Positions 1-13,824 of a DNA stretch of 64,000 nt are shown piece by piece. Every line of letters begins with the position of its first letter. The stretch's first letter is position 1. The stretch comes from Buddleja alternifolia (lineage: Eukaryota; Streptophyta; Magnoliopsida; Lamiales; Scrophulariaceae), in assembly GCA_019426215.1 (NCBI GenBank), contig CM033393.1:49850645-49914644 (forward strand), in the 5' to 3' direction. The translations under genes were made by a program, and so were the position numbers. The notes under the pieces are model-generated. The model was given only the letters and a program-made list of their open reading frames with translations. It did not search any database and had not been told where the DNA came from.

Positions 1-72
1 TAAAAGGAGAAGAGAAAATAAGAGTGATTTCACCTACCAAAAACAAGTCAACAATAATAGTATCATTGTTAC

Positions 73-3000
73 CAACCAAGATAGGTGTCAAAGGTCCTTC
101 CAAGTCTAGGAGACCTTTAGCAAAAGCAGCTGCTGACATCTGCCAAAATTAAATGCAGATTGAAAATTGAAACAGGCATATAATTATCCCAAAGAAATTC
201 AAAGATATACAGTTTCAAGGAAAAACAGAACAGAGCTTGGAATTCTCTGAATAAACCAATGATATGTGGAAGCATAACCTGTACACGGCCTTCATCCGAA
301 CTGTATATTTTTAAGTCATGACGATATGTACTGTGAAGGCGAAGCAGTCCAGTACCTTCACCTAAGATGAGCAGGCACCAAAAATTTAAGAAAGAAGTAC
401 AACAGAAGTAGCAAATGAAACAAATAACTGCCAGCTTCATCAAAGATTAATGGTTATGGTACCCAAGTTCAAACTTCAAATGCATCGTAAAGTGAAAACA
501 ACAAAGAAACTGTGAAGATATAAACAGAAAGATATTTATACTATTATGTAAAAGAAACAGAGAAACCAACTAATACAAGAAAGAAAACCATAATGAAATG
601 TACTTTGCTGCATTAGAAAAAGGAAAAAGGAACACATCAGAAGAACTTGTAGTAGGGTTTTGGATTCACGCGACGTACTCACTACTCACACATATAAACC
701 AAAGGTACTAGAATAATTAAAATTTCAACACAAAGATGATATGCATAAAATTTAGCAAAATAAAGTTTGATCAAAAGCCAGAACTAGGCATCAAATTGCA
801 TAGTTTGAAATATAAACACCTAACTGCTAACCTGGATACATGTTGTTCCGAAAATATCTCCCCAGTTCTTCTGCCTGCCAAGAAAGTTATAGATTTGGTT
901 ATCAAGTTGTGAGACCAAAAAAATCATCGGAGAAATATGCATTCTACAACAGAATTTTCACCTGCTTTCTGCCAGCATGAGTAAGAACACCACCATATTT
1001 AAGAACCATTAGGGCCTCCGTAGGCCTTTCTTCCTCCCCTTCACCATTACTGTTTGCAACTTTCACCCACTTTAATGGCTTAAGTTGGACCTTCCTGTAG
1101 ATGCCAGAGAAATGCCCCCCCTGGAGACCATAGCATTAATAACCATTTAAGTAACCCTTGTTAAACATATCCAAGACATGCATGTGAAAGTTGGAGTAGC
1201 TCAATAGAAGGACATAAAATTCTGATTCTTAGAAACTTAATAGGCAGATTATACATAATTTGTCCCTTGTTTCAGATAATATGTTATTTACCCCACATAT
1301 TTTTCCTCTCAAACAACATATTATGGATTGGGACAAAAAGCAAAGTTTGGCAGACTGGGTAAAGCTCCTCATTTTTTTTCAAATATAGATGATCGGGCGT
1401 AAATATGTGGAGATGAGCCCGCTAAGTTGACCCAAAAATACATTTTATCAACCAAAACAGTGAACAAAGATTCTTTGCATCCAGAATACAAAGAATATTA
1501 TTTGAACGGACCTCCTCAAGCACAGCTTTCACTTGGCGAAGCTTTTCAGCATGCTCAATGTCTTCAGCTTCACTATCACTCTCACCGGATCTGGATGACA
1601 TTTTTATCATCAGCTCAGAGTTATCATAAAGAAAATCATCCGCTTTTAATTGTTATTAAACAATGTATACCAAAGTATTTACCAATATGTATGAACAAAA
1701 AATTTTATGAGAGTGAAGAAGATAAAAGTGCACTTAATCTGAAAGTTTTTTCAACATGTGTGTGCATAAGAGAGTAAGGCTTCATGATTTCAATACAGCC
1801 TTACCCGTGGAATCAAGAGTTGGCTTGGTTGATTACCACTATAAAGGGCATTACCATGTGAAGTGTGTGGTGAACCTAGTTCTAGCTGGTATTGTCCAAG
1901 ATCTATGGAAGGAAAGAAAAAGAAGAACTTCTCAGCATAACAGATCCATATTCAAATGTTTTTAACACATATTGCTACTTTTTTGAATGAATTCCAGGTG
2001 GATGCCTTATCTCTAAAATTTCAAAACCAGAGATGAAATATGAAGCCTTTTGCTTCTTAGTAGGTAAAAAAAAGTTTCGGGCTGATACCTTATTCAGACT
2101 TAACAACTAAGCACTTTAATCAAGCTAGACCAATAATATTATGCCATACAATAGATTACTCTTTAACAAGATGAAGTTAGTGGTATGTTTGGTGAGGATG
2201 ATGCATATATTCACAAGTTGTTAGGCCCTTCTGGGAATTAAAATTAGGAAACATTATTCACACACCTGGTACGAGGTACTAAAATTCGTGTTGCATCCAA
2301 AAGATCTTGCAATTGAACGGCACTTTTCAGTTTTGTCTGGGGAAGAGCATAAAAAGAGGGTTAACGATTAAAATCAACAAATGAGAAAAATATAGAAGAA
2401 TTAATACGCACCTCTGCTCTAGGTCTCCCCCCATTATATTTTAACATCAAATTTAAAAGCTTTTCCTCAGTAACTTTCAACTTCACTTTCTGCTTTGGAG
2501 TTCTATCACCACTGTCCGGCAAAAGAATGGTTTCTCAAGAGAGAGAACAACTCATGAAAAATAAAAATAAAAACTAACAAAAAGGTGATATATCTTACTG
2601 ACGAATAATGGCAATGACACAACGTAGCTCTTCAGATTGCCCGAATGTCCCAATTATCCCACTTCCCTGACGGGTTAGTCCTTCACATAGCTGAACCGGC
2701 TCGTTGACCTTCCATGGTAAAGTTGGAGGAATTGTAGAAGAAAGATGTGGGGCTTTTGCATCAAGAAATATTTTCCTCAAAACACAAGCAGCGTCGTCGT
2801 AATATCTGCATTTAAAAAGAAATAACTATATTCCGAGGGCCAGACAACCAAAGAAAAGACCACAAGACAAAAAGGGATGGAGAGAGCATATAAAGTTGAG
2901 TCTCAGAAGAGAACACAAATATTTTTCAGAGTAATGCCAAATAAAAAATCCATCCACCAACTCATTATGAAATTACATAATCGAGGAAAAAGAAGTACTT

Positions 3001-6000
3001 GTAAGAGTTCTTAACAAAGCTCCATCCATTGACATCGCAAACATAAGAACGGCCCTCACAACGCAACAGATCAAAGCCACAAACCTGAAATAACATCAGA
3101 AACTATTACTTATTCTCGCTGAAAAATTGCCACATTGAATCTCCATAAAAAAAATCCCTGGTTCTATCACAGGCATATATCATTCCAAGCAAACTAAATG
3201 TAGCGAATACAAGCTGCGAGATGTTTTTTAATGTGACTTGATAAAAAGGATAATCAGGTAGAAAGAGGGGGAGGGAGGGGGGGGGGGGGGGGGGGTTTGA
3301 GAAGTCCACTAAGAGCAGTTAAATGAAAAGGTTGGTAAGATAATATCATAGTATCTCTCGTAATGGATAATTACCGAGCACCATATAAGTGAAAAACTGA
3401 TAAAAAGTATCATTTTGACTAATGCGTAATAAAACAGCATAGAAGCCTATGCATTATGCAACACAGTTTAACTATGGAATTCTGATTGCACTTCTGAATT
3501 TGGGGCCCATCCAAAAGGAAAAAGAAAATTAAATAAACTTTCAAGGCAGAAAGAAGGTATTGTGATGCAAGCTGCAGGAGGCAGTGGACAGAGAGAGCTC
3601 AATTACCAAAGGCTGAAAATCACTTAAATTTTCCAATAATTGCCATAGTAAAACTTTCATACATGTAATTAATGAGTGACATGTCGACAAGGAATACACA
3701 TTCAAAGAATTATATTTACTTACACCTTGCCTAAAAGCCATGCAAACCTCTCTCGCCATTTCCTTCTCATTAGGAGTAAGTAGGACAGGATATCTGACCT
3801 GCAAACAAAGAAATTTTTAAAGCCAATAAATGCAGTTCAAACCTTAGATTGTGGGTTAAGAAAATTGAATCAAATAAGTTCATTAATCAGCGACGTGATC
3901 TCAACAAAAATGACATAAAATACAAGCTTCAGTGTGTTCTTTTAGTTCCCGAAAGTGGAATAAAATCACAAATGCAAAAATAAGTATCAAAGTTCGTAGT
4001 GTATATGCATCAGAATTACTTACTTCTTTACCATTAGGATTTCTCATAACAACTCCATCAACAACAGGAGACTTCCTTGCCTCTGCATGAGCATACTCAG
4101 GGCCCACTGTATATACCTAAGACATAACAAGTTGAAACTATTTCTTAACCAAATCTTTAAGAGAATATCCTCTGCACAGAGTTCTAAACAGCACCAGGAC
4201 TATATGTATAGTCTATATGAATGATTTCTCTTTCCCCCTTCTTTTGATGTATTTATTTCTTTTCTATGGTAGAAGAAAGGGGACACATCCATAAAGAAGG
4301 GAGAACAACCAGTAAAAATGACACCAAGCACAAAATTGATGCATAATCTAGGATGTGGAATAAAGAATCAAGGCATCTGTTTATAATGATGAACATATTC
4401 AATACGGATGCAAGGAAACACATTGACAGGTAAAATGCTTCATTAGGCAAGAGATAATTGCTGGTATTTTTCATGAAGTTCTCATAGGATCAAGTATATG
4501 ATGTCTAATACGATAATTTTAATTTATATACCTAGTTAGAAATTTACAAGAAATTGTGTCAACAGTTTTATATGGAATCATTCACTATAAACTGTCAAGG
4601 CATATCTTCATTATTAAGATGAGTGGCTGCATGGACATGGGGACAATGCTGCCAGCCTAAATGATGAGCACTATCATATAGAGTTAAAATCACTCGTACT
4701 CCAAAATACACCAAGCAATAATGATATCCAAATAGCACAGTGGAACATAAACATCAAAAGATAACCTCAAGCAGCATATATAAATTGCTTGTAGATTCAA
4801 CAAGGTTCTCAGAGGTAAAATAACAGAGTCTAATAGCGATAACTTCCATATCTTTTGGTACATCATGAATTTAGAAATATTTATATACTAAAAGGTTAAA
4901 GTTGCACGAAGGATTATCCTCTGAAATACAAGGGCCAGATCAAACAACCTTCACATCTGTTCCTCCAGTAGGCATAAATTCCTCATATATATAAGATCCT
5001 TCACGTCTCACTCTTCTAACCTCTGGATGAAATTCACTTGAGCGATTACCAACCTGGGAAAATATATATCAACAGATATCTAATGACTGAGGTATACATA
5101 AACCATTATTAAATCAAAAACTAGGAGACAGAACTTATAAACAAAATGAAGGGCAGTATTCGAGCTCATTAATACATGGACAATTCTTAGTCCTGATCCA
5201 ATGATAACTTGCCTCTGCTTGCTTTAAATTACTTAATCCTGATATGATTGTTCTTAAAGAGAATTAGTTATATTCAAATATATTTTGAATTATTAAACCT
5301 TCAGTTGCTAACAACATAAATCATTTTATTTTAAATGAGTTAAAACAGTTTCTCTGCTAAACCAACTAAAATTATCTAAATGAAATAGGCCTCGAAAAAG
5401 AGACACATAGTTTACAAACACATCTCAAGTCTAACGAAATGTAGCTGTTGATGACATAGACACACTCATTGAGAAGAGAATAATGGAGTTCATATTCATA
5501 TAATCTGTCTAACAATGTGCACATGAAGTTATATCAAAATACTCATCTTCCATGACATCATCAGTAAGTAAAATTTGAAATCGCTGCAGTGGAGTGCCTG
5601 AAACCATGTATATGTTATGCATTCTGCCCTCAAAATGTTTATACAAAATAATGCCTTCATATCCATGGCCTATCCTGAGTTTCTATGCTCCCCGAGGCCG
5701 CCAACGCCCCCCCACCTCAACCCCAAAACACTAAAAAGAAAACAAAAGAAATGACATTCCAAGTAATGACGATCCAATTTCAAGTGAAGTGAGTTTGCTT
5801 TGCAGTAATATAAGTACACTCAGATGCTAATAGACAACATGCCAGCAGGAATACATGTAGGCACAGGCGACACAGCTATCATAAGTTAGAAGTAATAATA
5901 CAATCTTCTAATTAAATGAGAGCAACACAAATCAGTGTATGAAATCTAATCTCATATACTGGTTCTGACTAAAACATAAATTCATACTGGCAACTGAAAA

Positions 6001-8716
6001 TTTGGCCTGCAAAAACAAAACAAAAGAATTTCACTCCTTTTTGATGTGCATTATTTAATCCTTTCACGAAGAAAAATTAAAAACCACCCAACTTGACATG
6101 ACAATGAGGATTGAAAAATGAAAGTAACTTGAAACATCTAACAGAACTCTCACCTTTCGAAACAATTCTTTCATTCCCCCACCAGCTGAACTAGGGTAAT
6201 ATATCATTATACTGTGATCATCAGCTTCACAAAAACAGAAGATGAGAATACACAGGCATTTCTAGGAAAACATGTAATAAGAACACATTGTAACGAAGTT
6301 TACAGCATCATATTCTCCTTTTTCTTATTTCTTTAGTAGATAAGAGTTCCAGTATAAGTTTTCCATGCAGATTTTAGAGGATTATGTACCAATTGGTCAT
6401 TACAGACAGTACCAACTCAATTCAGTAGGTCTATCATGCACTATCAGCTCAAGAACTGAATTAGAGATGAACTTAAAGAAGCTCATTTTGCTAATAGAGG
6501 CATCAGAAGAAAAATGTTAGGGAATATTAGATGCAGATATGCACGTCTTCTTATGATGTTGCCTGAAAGGTATAGAGCTCATAAAGCCACCTCATCAAGA
6601 CAACTGATCTGTAATCAACAATTACAATTTAAACAGTCAATAGGTGAAGTATACAATGAAGTAATATATTTTGGTAGCAATATAAGATTTAAAAATTTGG
6701 TCAGCAATGCAGATACAGATGTTCTGTGCTGTGAACTTGTAATTATAAAAGTGGCGAATTCAGTTCAAATTAAGAGCAAATTTTGGGACCTGCAGCCTGG
6801 ATGTTAGTTTTAAATCCCAGGTTGGTGAATCATAGGACTGGACCCAAAACAACCAGAAATGTTCCCCACACGGAATCACCATTCAGTAAATATTGTATCA
6901 GATAAAAGCTTACCATGAACAGGCTTCTCCACAAAAGGCTTACAGAATCTGTGGCCATGGACTTCAACAAAATCTTCCTCCTCAACAAAATAATCCAGCT
7001 CTTGATTAGGATATTCCCTGTTAACTAGGGCATACCTTGGAACTGGAATTCCGTACATTTCAAGTCTCTGGAATTGGCATCAAATTAACCATCCCATCAT
7101 CACCATAACAATACTCACACATGAAAAACAAAAAAACAGTAATAAGAAGAAACACGATTACATTTGTAGATAGAATAACAATATAAAATGACATACATTG
7201 TATTGACTAATGGTAAGAAAACTGAATTTCGAGAAAAATAATTAGAACATTAGTGTCAACTGTCAAGAAAAAACAACTTACTAATCAGTTTACACTGTCT
7301 AGATAGAGAAATAACTTAACGAAATGTTTTGGTATAAGATACATACTTTGTGTTGATCAACGATAAACACAATGGATTTCCCAATAAAATATGAAAAAAA
7401 AAAAAACGGTTGCCGTAATGGTATAAACAAATGGATTTCAAGACAGATAACCGAGAATTCAATTCAAATGGATTGGAAGTTGGATTAGCGGGGAAAGCTA
7501 AAATTTATTTTGCAAAACGTCAAAATGGGGGATTGGATGATAAGATGAACATAGAAGATAGCTTTTGAAATGGTACATAAAATCTAGTTTAGCTGTAAGG
7601 ATAAGCTTAAAACATGGAAGATTACAGCAAGTTCCCCAAATGATCAAACTACATAAGTTTTGTTAATCACTTAATTCTTTTGGAATAGCTATCTTAGCAT
7701 GCATAGAGAGTTAAAAGAAACGAAAACTAGACTGTAGCAAGTATTTTGAATGGGTATATGTGTATTAAATTTCCCTTAAAGACTGCAGACCTCATAAACT
7801 GCCCTTCGATCGTGAAGAAGGTGTTGCTGTCCCAGTTCATTTACTAGGAAAGGCCTACAATAGGTAAAATGATAAAAGGTGAGATCATGTTTACCAAATA
7901 ATTTCATTAATGGCCAAAAATTAGAAGGAAAAAGAAAACACTCCAAATAATAACAGGTGTACACTTACTTTCTTAGTGCAGCATATGCCTCAGCCTTCTT
8001 CAGAGGAAATCCAGTGGAATGAAAGGCAATCAAGCATTCACATATAGGCCAGCTGCAGTTTAAGACCAATCATATTATCGACCAGGCACCAATACACAGT
8101 AACAATTGAGAGAATAATAAAATCCTCGACAATGTCTTAGAAAGATAAGAACTAATAATATACACAGTGTCAACACTAAAATCTTATTAGAGAAAATTCA
8201 CCTCTCAATAGGCTCTTCAAGGATTAGCTTGTCCCCAAAATGCACAACCTACGACCATTTCAGAATCGAATAGTAATTAAAAAAAAATAATCAATAGAAT
8301 GAGAAACGAAAATTGAACTGTTTATTATTTACTTTTTAATCGTTGCGGTGACTCCTTTATTTTTCTATTGCATGAATTCCATATCCAAAAAAAAAAAAAA
8401 TTAACGATAACTAATTACCTCAAATTCTCCAAATGCCTGTAGTCTCTCTAAAATCTGCAACATAGGACCTGAAAAGGCCTAAAAGGAGTCCAACAGCCAC
8501 CAAAAAAAATAAAAAAATAAAAATGGAGATAGAACAGATGAAAGAAAATCAGTAGTCAACAATATTATTCATTAATGGTGCATGCTTTTCGTGGAGTGAA
8601 AATCTGAAGAACAAAAGAAACAGAACCTCGGAGCCGCATTTCACCTTCTTTTCCATAACACACACTCCGATACTTATTTTCTTCCGAAAATCATACTCCT
8701 TCTCCTCCATAACCAT
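73..8716 (-). CDS. VIH: Inositol hexakisphosphate/diphosphoinositol-pentakisphosphate kinase (VIP1/VIH, PPIP5K), 3' part off window
   Basis: Cytosolic bifunctional enzyme that makes and breaks inositol pyrophosphates (InsP7/InsP8) used in phosphate and jasmonate signalling. Exons on the minus strand: 8716-8627, 8478-8419, 8248-8202, 8052-7969, 7854-7791, 7067-6914, 6224-6154, 5053-4949, 4116-4024, 3798-3724, 3084-2999, 2805-2599, 2511-2412, 2336-2266, 1590-1512, 1120-962, 874-832, 361-279, 139-73. Every junction is GT..AG and the phases add up, giving 579 codons of a family protein usually near 1050. The N-terminal ATP-grasp kinase carries [35 protein letters not shown] and [20 protein letters not shown]. 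The histidine-acid-phosphatase domain begins at [10 protein letters not shown], split by the intron after 2599, and continues through [20 protein letters not shown]. The start chosen reads [13 protein letters not shown]. The C-terminal third lies beyond position 1. VIH1 and VIH2 cannot be told apart here. The exon ending at 73 is the least certain. Confidence 0.95.
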
Positions 8717-10562
8717 TGCAAACTACGAAAATTGGAAACACCTAGAAGATCTCAATCTCTTCCGCACTGCTCAAAACTCAGAAAAAAACAAAAAAAAAAA
8801 ACAAAGCGCACCTACATTCATTCATATTATACGTATTAAACGCCGAGTAAAAATAAAATACACTGTGCGAGAAACACGCACAAAGTTTGTTACCTCGGAT
8901 GCGAGAGTTTCGCGACGAGTAATGGAAACTTGAATTTTCACGCAGCGCACGTTTTGCCTGCCGACATAGCAGAGCAAATAAGAGAGAGAAAAGGCTGCGA
9001 CTCGTAACAACCGAAGAACGAGAGTAAATAGATACAGTATGTGTATGTATTTGGAGAGGTTTTAATATATGGAAATTTTTGTGGATTCTGAGATTTGTAG
9101 AATATACGAAAAGGGCGGGGAACATTGAAAATGACGCGCTATATAGATGGTGATGGCACTTGGCAGATGGTTTTATTTTGCTAGTCCTTTTCATCGTTGT
9201 AGTCCAAAAAAACAAAACGATGAGTGCGACAGTCTGCAAAAGTTGGCAACATTTCGTCGATAAAATAAAAAGGGGATGCCATATATTATTTGTAATTTTT
9301 TATGGTAATTTGCTACATTTTGTTTGAGACTCTTTCATTTTTATTTACATTTCACCATGTAGATAAAAATATCTTGTAGTTTATTATTAAAATAATTCTT
9401 ATCATGTTTTTTGACAAATTAGTTCTATATCACTTTTCTAATTAGACATAGAACAAGTATTCAAAATTTAATAGTTCATGATTTTAAATTTTAAAAGTGA
9501 CAGGTATCTACCATAAATAATAAGTAAAGAAAAGTTTGTAAATATGACTAAAATGTTTACTTATTTATTTCGAACCAAATTAGGGCAAATATAATTTTAT
9601 TTTGGATAAAATTGACAATTTTTTTCATTAAATTTAAGAAAAAATAAAATTAGTTATTATTCTAGGTGGACTTGTTGAGTTTATCAATACTAACTCAGTA
9701 GTAATACGACCTGGCCATTATTTTTACTTTTTTTGTAATTTTATATTAATTTTCAATATTCAAAACAAAAATTCTGATGTTTATCAATGGAGTAAATGAG
9801 CAACACATATATTTAACGAGTTTGATAAAATCATATCGGGATCTGAATATCCATGGCAAGATGAGCAGTCTTATTGCACTAAGAAGAATATGTTTTAATA
9901 TTTTCAAAAAGATGTTTGAGAAAAAACTCAATTTTATTTGGTATTGTTTTCACAAAAAAGAAGTAAAAAAATATTTTTATAAGTTTATTTAGAAGTAATT
10001 ATTCAGCCCACCTTTTAATATTAATAAGAATTCTATATGATACATTGAAGGACATTATAGTCAACTTAGTTAATTTAAAAAGGATATGTAGTGCCATTAT
10101 CAAAACCCATTCTTTATTTATTGTTTCTTAATATAGTAAGATATTAATTTATTGAGGGAAACTAATTAATTTCGGAGATCCAATCAAAAACATTTATTGT
10201 GTTAATTTCTTAACATAATTGGACGAAATTATAGAAAAGCAATAAGTAAAAGGTGGTATATACTATATACCATTATCCAGAAATAGAATTTGTTATAAAA
10301 TTTTGCAATTAATAGTGAATATTTTGATATGATATAATTATATTTTTCATGAATATGATGCATTTATGTATAAAATATGCATGGAGACCATACTGTCCAA
10401 TAAAACAAATTAGTATAATTTGAACCATATTGAAATCCTACCTTTATTTAACTGAAAAGGGCTTATGGAACTGTCTCTTGGTCTGGTAAACACTTTTTGG
10501 TATGATATAAATAAAAAGATTATTCGAATTTAGTGTTTATGGTTTGGACTTTTATATTAAAG

Positions 10563-10630
10563 TTTAGGTATAATTTGTACATATAATTTTAAATTTTTAA
10601 ATATAATTATACGTAGAAATTATACCTAAA
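10563..10630. repeat. 68-bp near-perfect palindrome
   Basis: TTTAGGTATAATTT at 10563 is matched by AAATTATACCTAAA ending at 10630, and the pairing continues inward through ATATAATT-type arms to a short A/T loop. It could be a tiny foldback element or a chance AT palindrome. No target duplication is obvious. Confidence 0.6.
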
Positions 10631-10821
10631 AAACATATCAAATGAGGTCCAATCCGTTGCTTGAAGAACCTTATTGGGATACACCTAATTTTGTGTTGAT
10701 CCAAGATCCTAATCTGACCAAGCAAACCAAGTGCAGTAATAAATGAGAGCATGCATTTGCACTGAGATGGACTGGTAGCCCTGACAATGACTTTCTCCTT
10801 GTACTTTGTATTTTTATTGTT

Positions 10822-10998
10822 ATACGAGCAAAAAGCACGTGTGTTGCACGTGAACACACCAAATTTTATTAATAAAAGAAATTAATATTGGAAATTACCA
10901 TAAAAAACTTTAACCAAGCAAAAAGTATGCGCAACACACACCAATTTTTATTAATAAAAGACATTAATATTGGAAATTACCATAAAGGACTTTAACCA
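10822..10998. repeat. Two-copy tandem repeat, unit about 90 bp
   Basis: The segment running from AGCAAAAAGCACGTG through ATTAATATTGGAAATTACC to CTTTAACCA is followed directly by a second copy from about 10917. The second copy differs at a few positions, for example AAAAGTATGCGC in place of AAAAGCACGTGTG. The first unit contains the self-complementary CACGTG motif twice. Noncoding. Confidence 0.75.
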
Positions 10999-12654
10999 AA
11001 AAGAGAGAGTTGAATATCTATGTTTCTTTTTTGTGGCTACCATATTTTTTTAGAAGAAAAATAATAATATTATTAAAGCAATTACACGATAATGTCAAAT
11101 TCTTTGGACCAACACCTAAGACAATTAGCATTCTGTCGATCCATTATGTTAAGAGGTAAATTTTTTGGTAATACTTAGGTCCTATGTATATTAATTAAGT
11201 TGCGTGTAGTATTTAGGTCTTATATATGTATATTACTTCATACACTGATCGATTGACATGTAATGCCAAATTGAGTTATAATCATATGAAATGGTCATTT
11301 TTTCTGTTTGAAAAGTTTATTTCACATGCATATATAGGTGTTAACCATTCTATTATTGCATGTCCAACTGATATCTTCTACACATGACTCTAACAAAATG
11401 TAATTCTTTAATTTTACCAACAAAGATCCTCATAGAAGTCCTCCTTCTTGACTGCAAAGTCTTCATTTTTATATGAATGCATGCGTTTTCACATGGAACA
11501 AAAGGTAAGTCGAGGCACAAGTATCGTGACTCATAATAAGTTCATTGGTGGATATATAATACGTGAAAGTTCTAGACCAAGAAAGGTGTTGTCTAGAAAG
11601 GAGTTCGTGAACATTGATCTATCATATTTTCATTTTTATAGCTTTTGTAGATGTCCTGACACAAAGTTATGTTAAACAAAGTCATAAGTAAGCACATTCA
11701 ATCTTACGAATAGACACTAACACTTCCTATTCAACAAAACAAAGTTATAATCCCAAAAAAAAAAAAATTGTATTCATCAGTATGAAAACAAAGATTAACT
11801 ATCACGATATAAACAAAGTCTAGTCAGAATATCGTCTCTTTCTGATTTAGGTGGTAAGAAATGTAAAAAGTGACTGCAAACTATTTCAAATTAAGGAAAA
11901 TAACTTTTTTGCATAATTTAATTAAATAACTTTTTATTTAAATATAAAGATAATTCATTATTGAACAAATTATTCGTACTTAATTTAATAAGATATGAGA
12001 AGAAGTGCAACGGGTCCAAATAAAGAAAGTAAAAAATCAATGATCCAAGCATAATCTGTTCATAACTCCTAAAAAAGAGCATAATCTGTTTAAAACGTAG
12101 ACTTGTTTGTCCCCAGAGCTTTAAAAAAAATAAAAAGAGTTAAAAAAAAGTTTGAACATAAAACTCCTTATGATTAATTGATTATACATGAACAAATATA
12201 AAAGTTAAAGAAATTACAAAAAAACAAATGATGAATCATGAAATACTATGTTGATGAACTTTAACATGCTACGAAATGGAATATATTGTTTTCATAAATC
12301 AATTATTTATAGTTAATCAAAAGAATATAATGGCACTAAAGTTGGTATTAGAATAATGAATGAGTAAAACTATTATACTAAAACAAGCTATAAAAAAAGC
12401 ACAAGAATAATAGAAGTAACTAATTAACTATTTTCTTAACATCGATATCCAATAAAAATTATAAAACAGAAAACTCTTTATCATCGTCACCCTCATAAGA
12501 GAACAAAAAATTTTGTTTAATACGGTCTCCCTTTTAATAAATTTAAATGTCAAAATTGAAGTATGAGTACAAAATCACAACGTCCCATATCAATTTCACT
12601 ACTATGTTTTTTGTCAAGTTGGATGCTAACTAAAAAAGTTTTTTTTTTGTTTTT

Positions 12655-13140
12655 TTGAGAAACTTAAAAGGAAACTTAAACACATAAACTTGAACAATAT
12701 TCGTATAAAACAATAAATTGTTATAGACATATTATTCAAATAATGCAAGAAATGATCATTATGCTCCATAATTAATTATTATGATATGAACATGATAAAT
12801 CAGAAGAGTCTCCAACAACTTAGTCAAAATTAATACCCACCTCTATGGCAAAAGAGACGTTTGCATCAGCTCGTGCCTTTTAAATTCCAATGAGTCCCAC
12901 AAAAGTTACTCAAACAACAAAATTCATCTTTAATCCATACTTTCACACCAATTGCCATTTGTTTTGCTGATTGTGCAACTTTCTCGTGGGTTGGGAATCT
13001 TGCAAATATAGGTAATAGGAATTTTGATAGAAAATGGTAAGGTTTCATTAGATGGGTTAATAGGGGCTCTTCGGTTGACATTTAGATGAGTTCGAAGTTG
13101 GGAAGGTGATGGTCTTAATTTTCATTATTGCATTCATTTT
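12655..13140. repeat. Tandem duplication, copy A (about 490 bp)
   Basis: Starts near TTGAGAAACTTAAA and ends in CATTATTGCATTCATTTT. It is nearly identical to copy B, which begins at 13151 and is interrupted at 13190 by the LTR element before resuming at 19326. The unit has no recognisable coding potential. Copy A keeps the uninterrupted sequence ATATTCGTATAAAACAATAA, which is the empty version of the retrotransposon insertion site. Confidence 0.9.
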
Positions 13141-13150
13141 TTATTTATTT

Positions 13151-13190
13151 TTGAGAAACTTAAACACATAAACTTGAACAATATTCGTAT
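13151..13190. repeat. Tandem duplication, copy B, left fragment
   Basis: The first 40 bp of the second duplication copy (TTGAGAAACT to ATATTCGTAT), cut off by the LTR retrotransposon that starts at 13191. Its last five bases CGTAT are the element's target-site duplication. Confidence 0.88.
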
Positions 13191-13805
13191 TGATGTAGGT
13201 GAAAATTGAACTTTGAGCCAAGCTGACAAGCCCAAGACTTAATGGACTAAAACCCATTAAGAAGCCAGATCTAAATCCTTTCTAGAAGATACCCAACCTG
13301 AGCTGAAAGGCCTAGAAGACCTGGAAGATCTGTCAACCTGGACCTGCGGGAATATGGCAAGGCTGGAGACAAGATCTAATTAAAGTCAAAGACTTTCCAT
13401 AGCAAGAGGAGAAAATTAAGCCACAGATCTGATTAATTAGGCATAATTCCTTAATGGAATTTAGCCTAATTAAGAAGATTATAATTAACCTTAATTACAT
13501 AAAGTAATTAAGGGAAGAAGACCAAACATTATTCATTTACTATATTGAAGATTCTCAACAACTTGTATAAATAGTCATTCTAGAGGATGAATGAAGGAGG
13601 ATCCATTGTAAAAATAATACATACTATAGAGAAATAAAGGAGACGAACTTTACACCCTTGTGGACGTGGTCATATTCGACCGAACCACGTTAAATCTTGT
13701 GTTATTTACATTATCGCACTTATATTATCGTCATATCTCATCATAACACTCATATTATCCCATATATTAATATAAATATTATTGGTGTGAAACCCACACA
13801 CATCA
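13191..13805 (+). repeat. 5' LTR
   Basis: 615 bp, beginning TGATGTAGGTG and ending CCCACACACATCA, with the canonical TG..CA ends. It aligns along its length with 18696-19325. Confidence 0.93.
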
Positions 13806-13806
13806 A

Positions 13807-13824
13807 TTGGCGCCGTCTGTGGGA
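13807..13824 (+). promoter_or_regulatory. Primer-binding site of the LTR element
   Basis: TTGGCGCCGTCTGTGGGA directly follows the 5' LTR. TGGCGCCG-type sites at this place pair with a tRNA 3' end and are common in plant Ty3/Gypsy elements of the Tat/Athila side. The exact tRNA is not determined. Confidence 0.75.

Larger units (their letters stand above)
8717..12650. other. VIH upstream region and gene-free AT-rich DNA
   Basis: The stretch just right of 8716 is the 5' leader and promoter side of the VIH gene; a leader intron is possible but was not resolved. From about 9250 to 12650 the sequence is very AT-rich with only short spurious reading frames. Apart from a palindrome at 10563-10630 and a short tandem repeat at 10822-10998 I see no gene, RNA or complete transposon. 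Confidence 0.6.

Noticed and set aside
3281..3297. Poly-G run as a possible G-quadruplex control element
   Set aside because: A homopolymer within a VIH intron, not a patterned quadruplex; length is also prone to sequencing error.
8778..9239. 153-codon minus-strand frame upstream of VIH
   Set aside because: Low-complexity, no family similarity, and it overlaps the VIH leader/promoter region.
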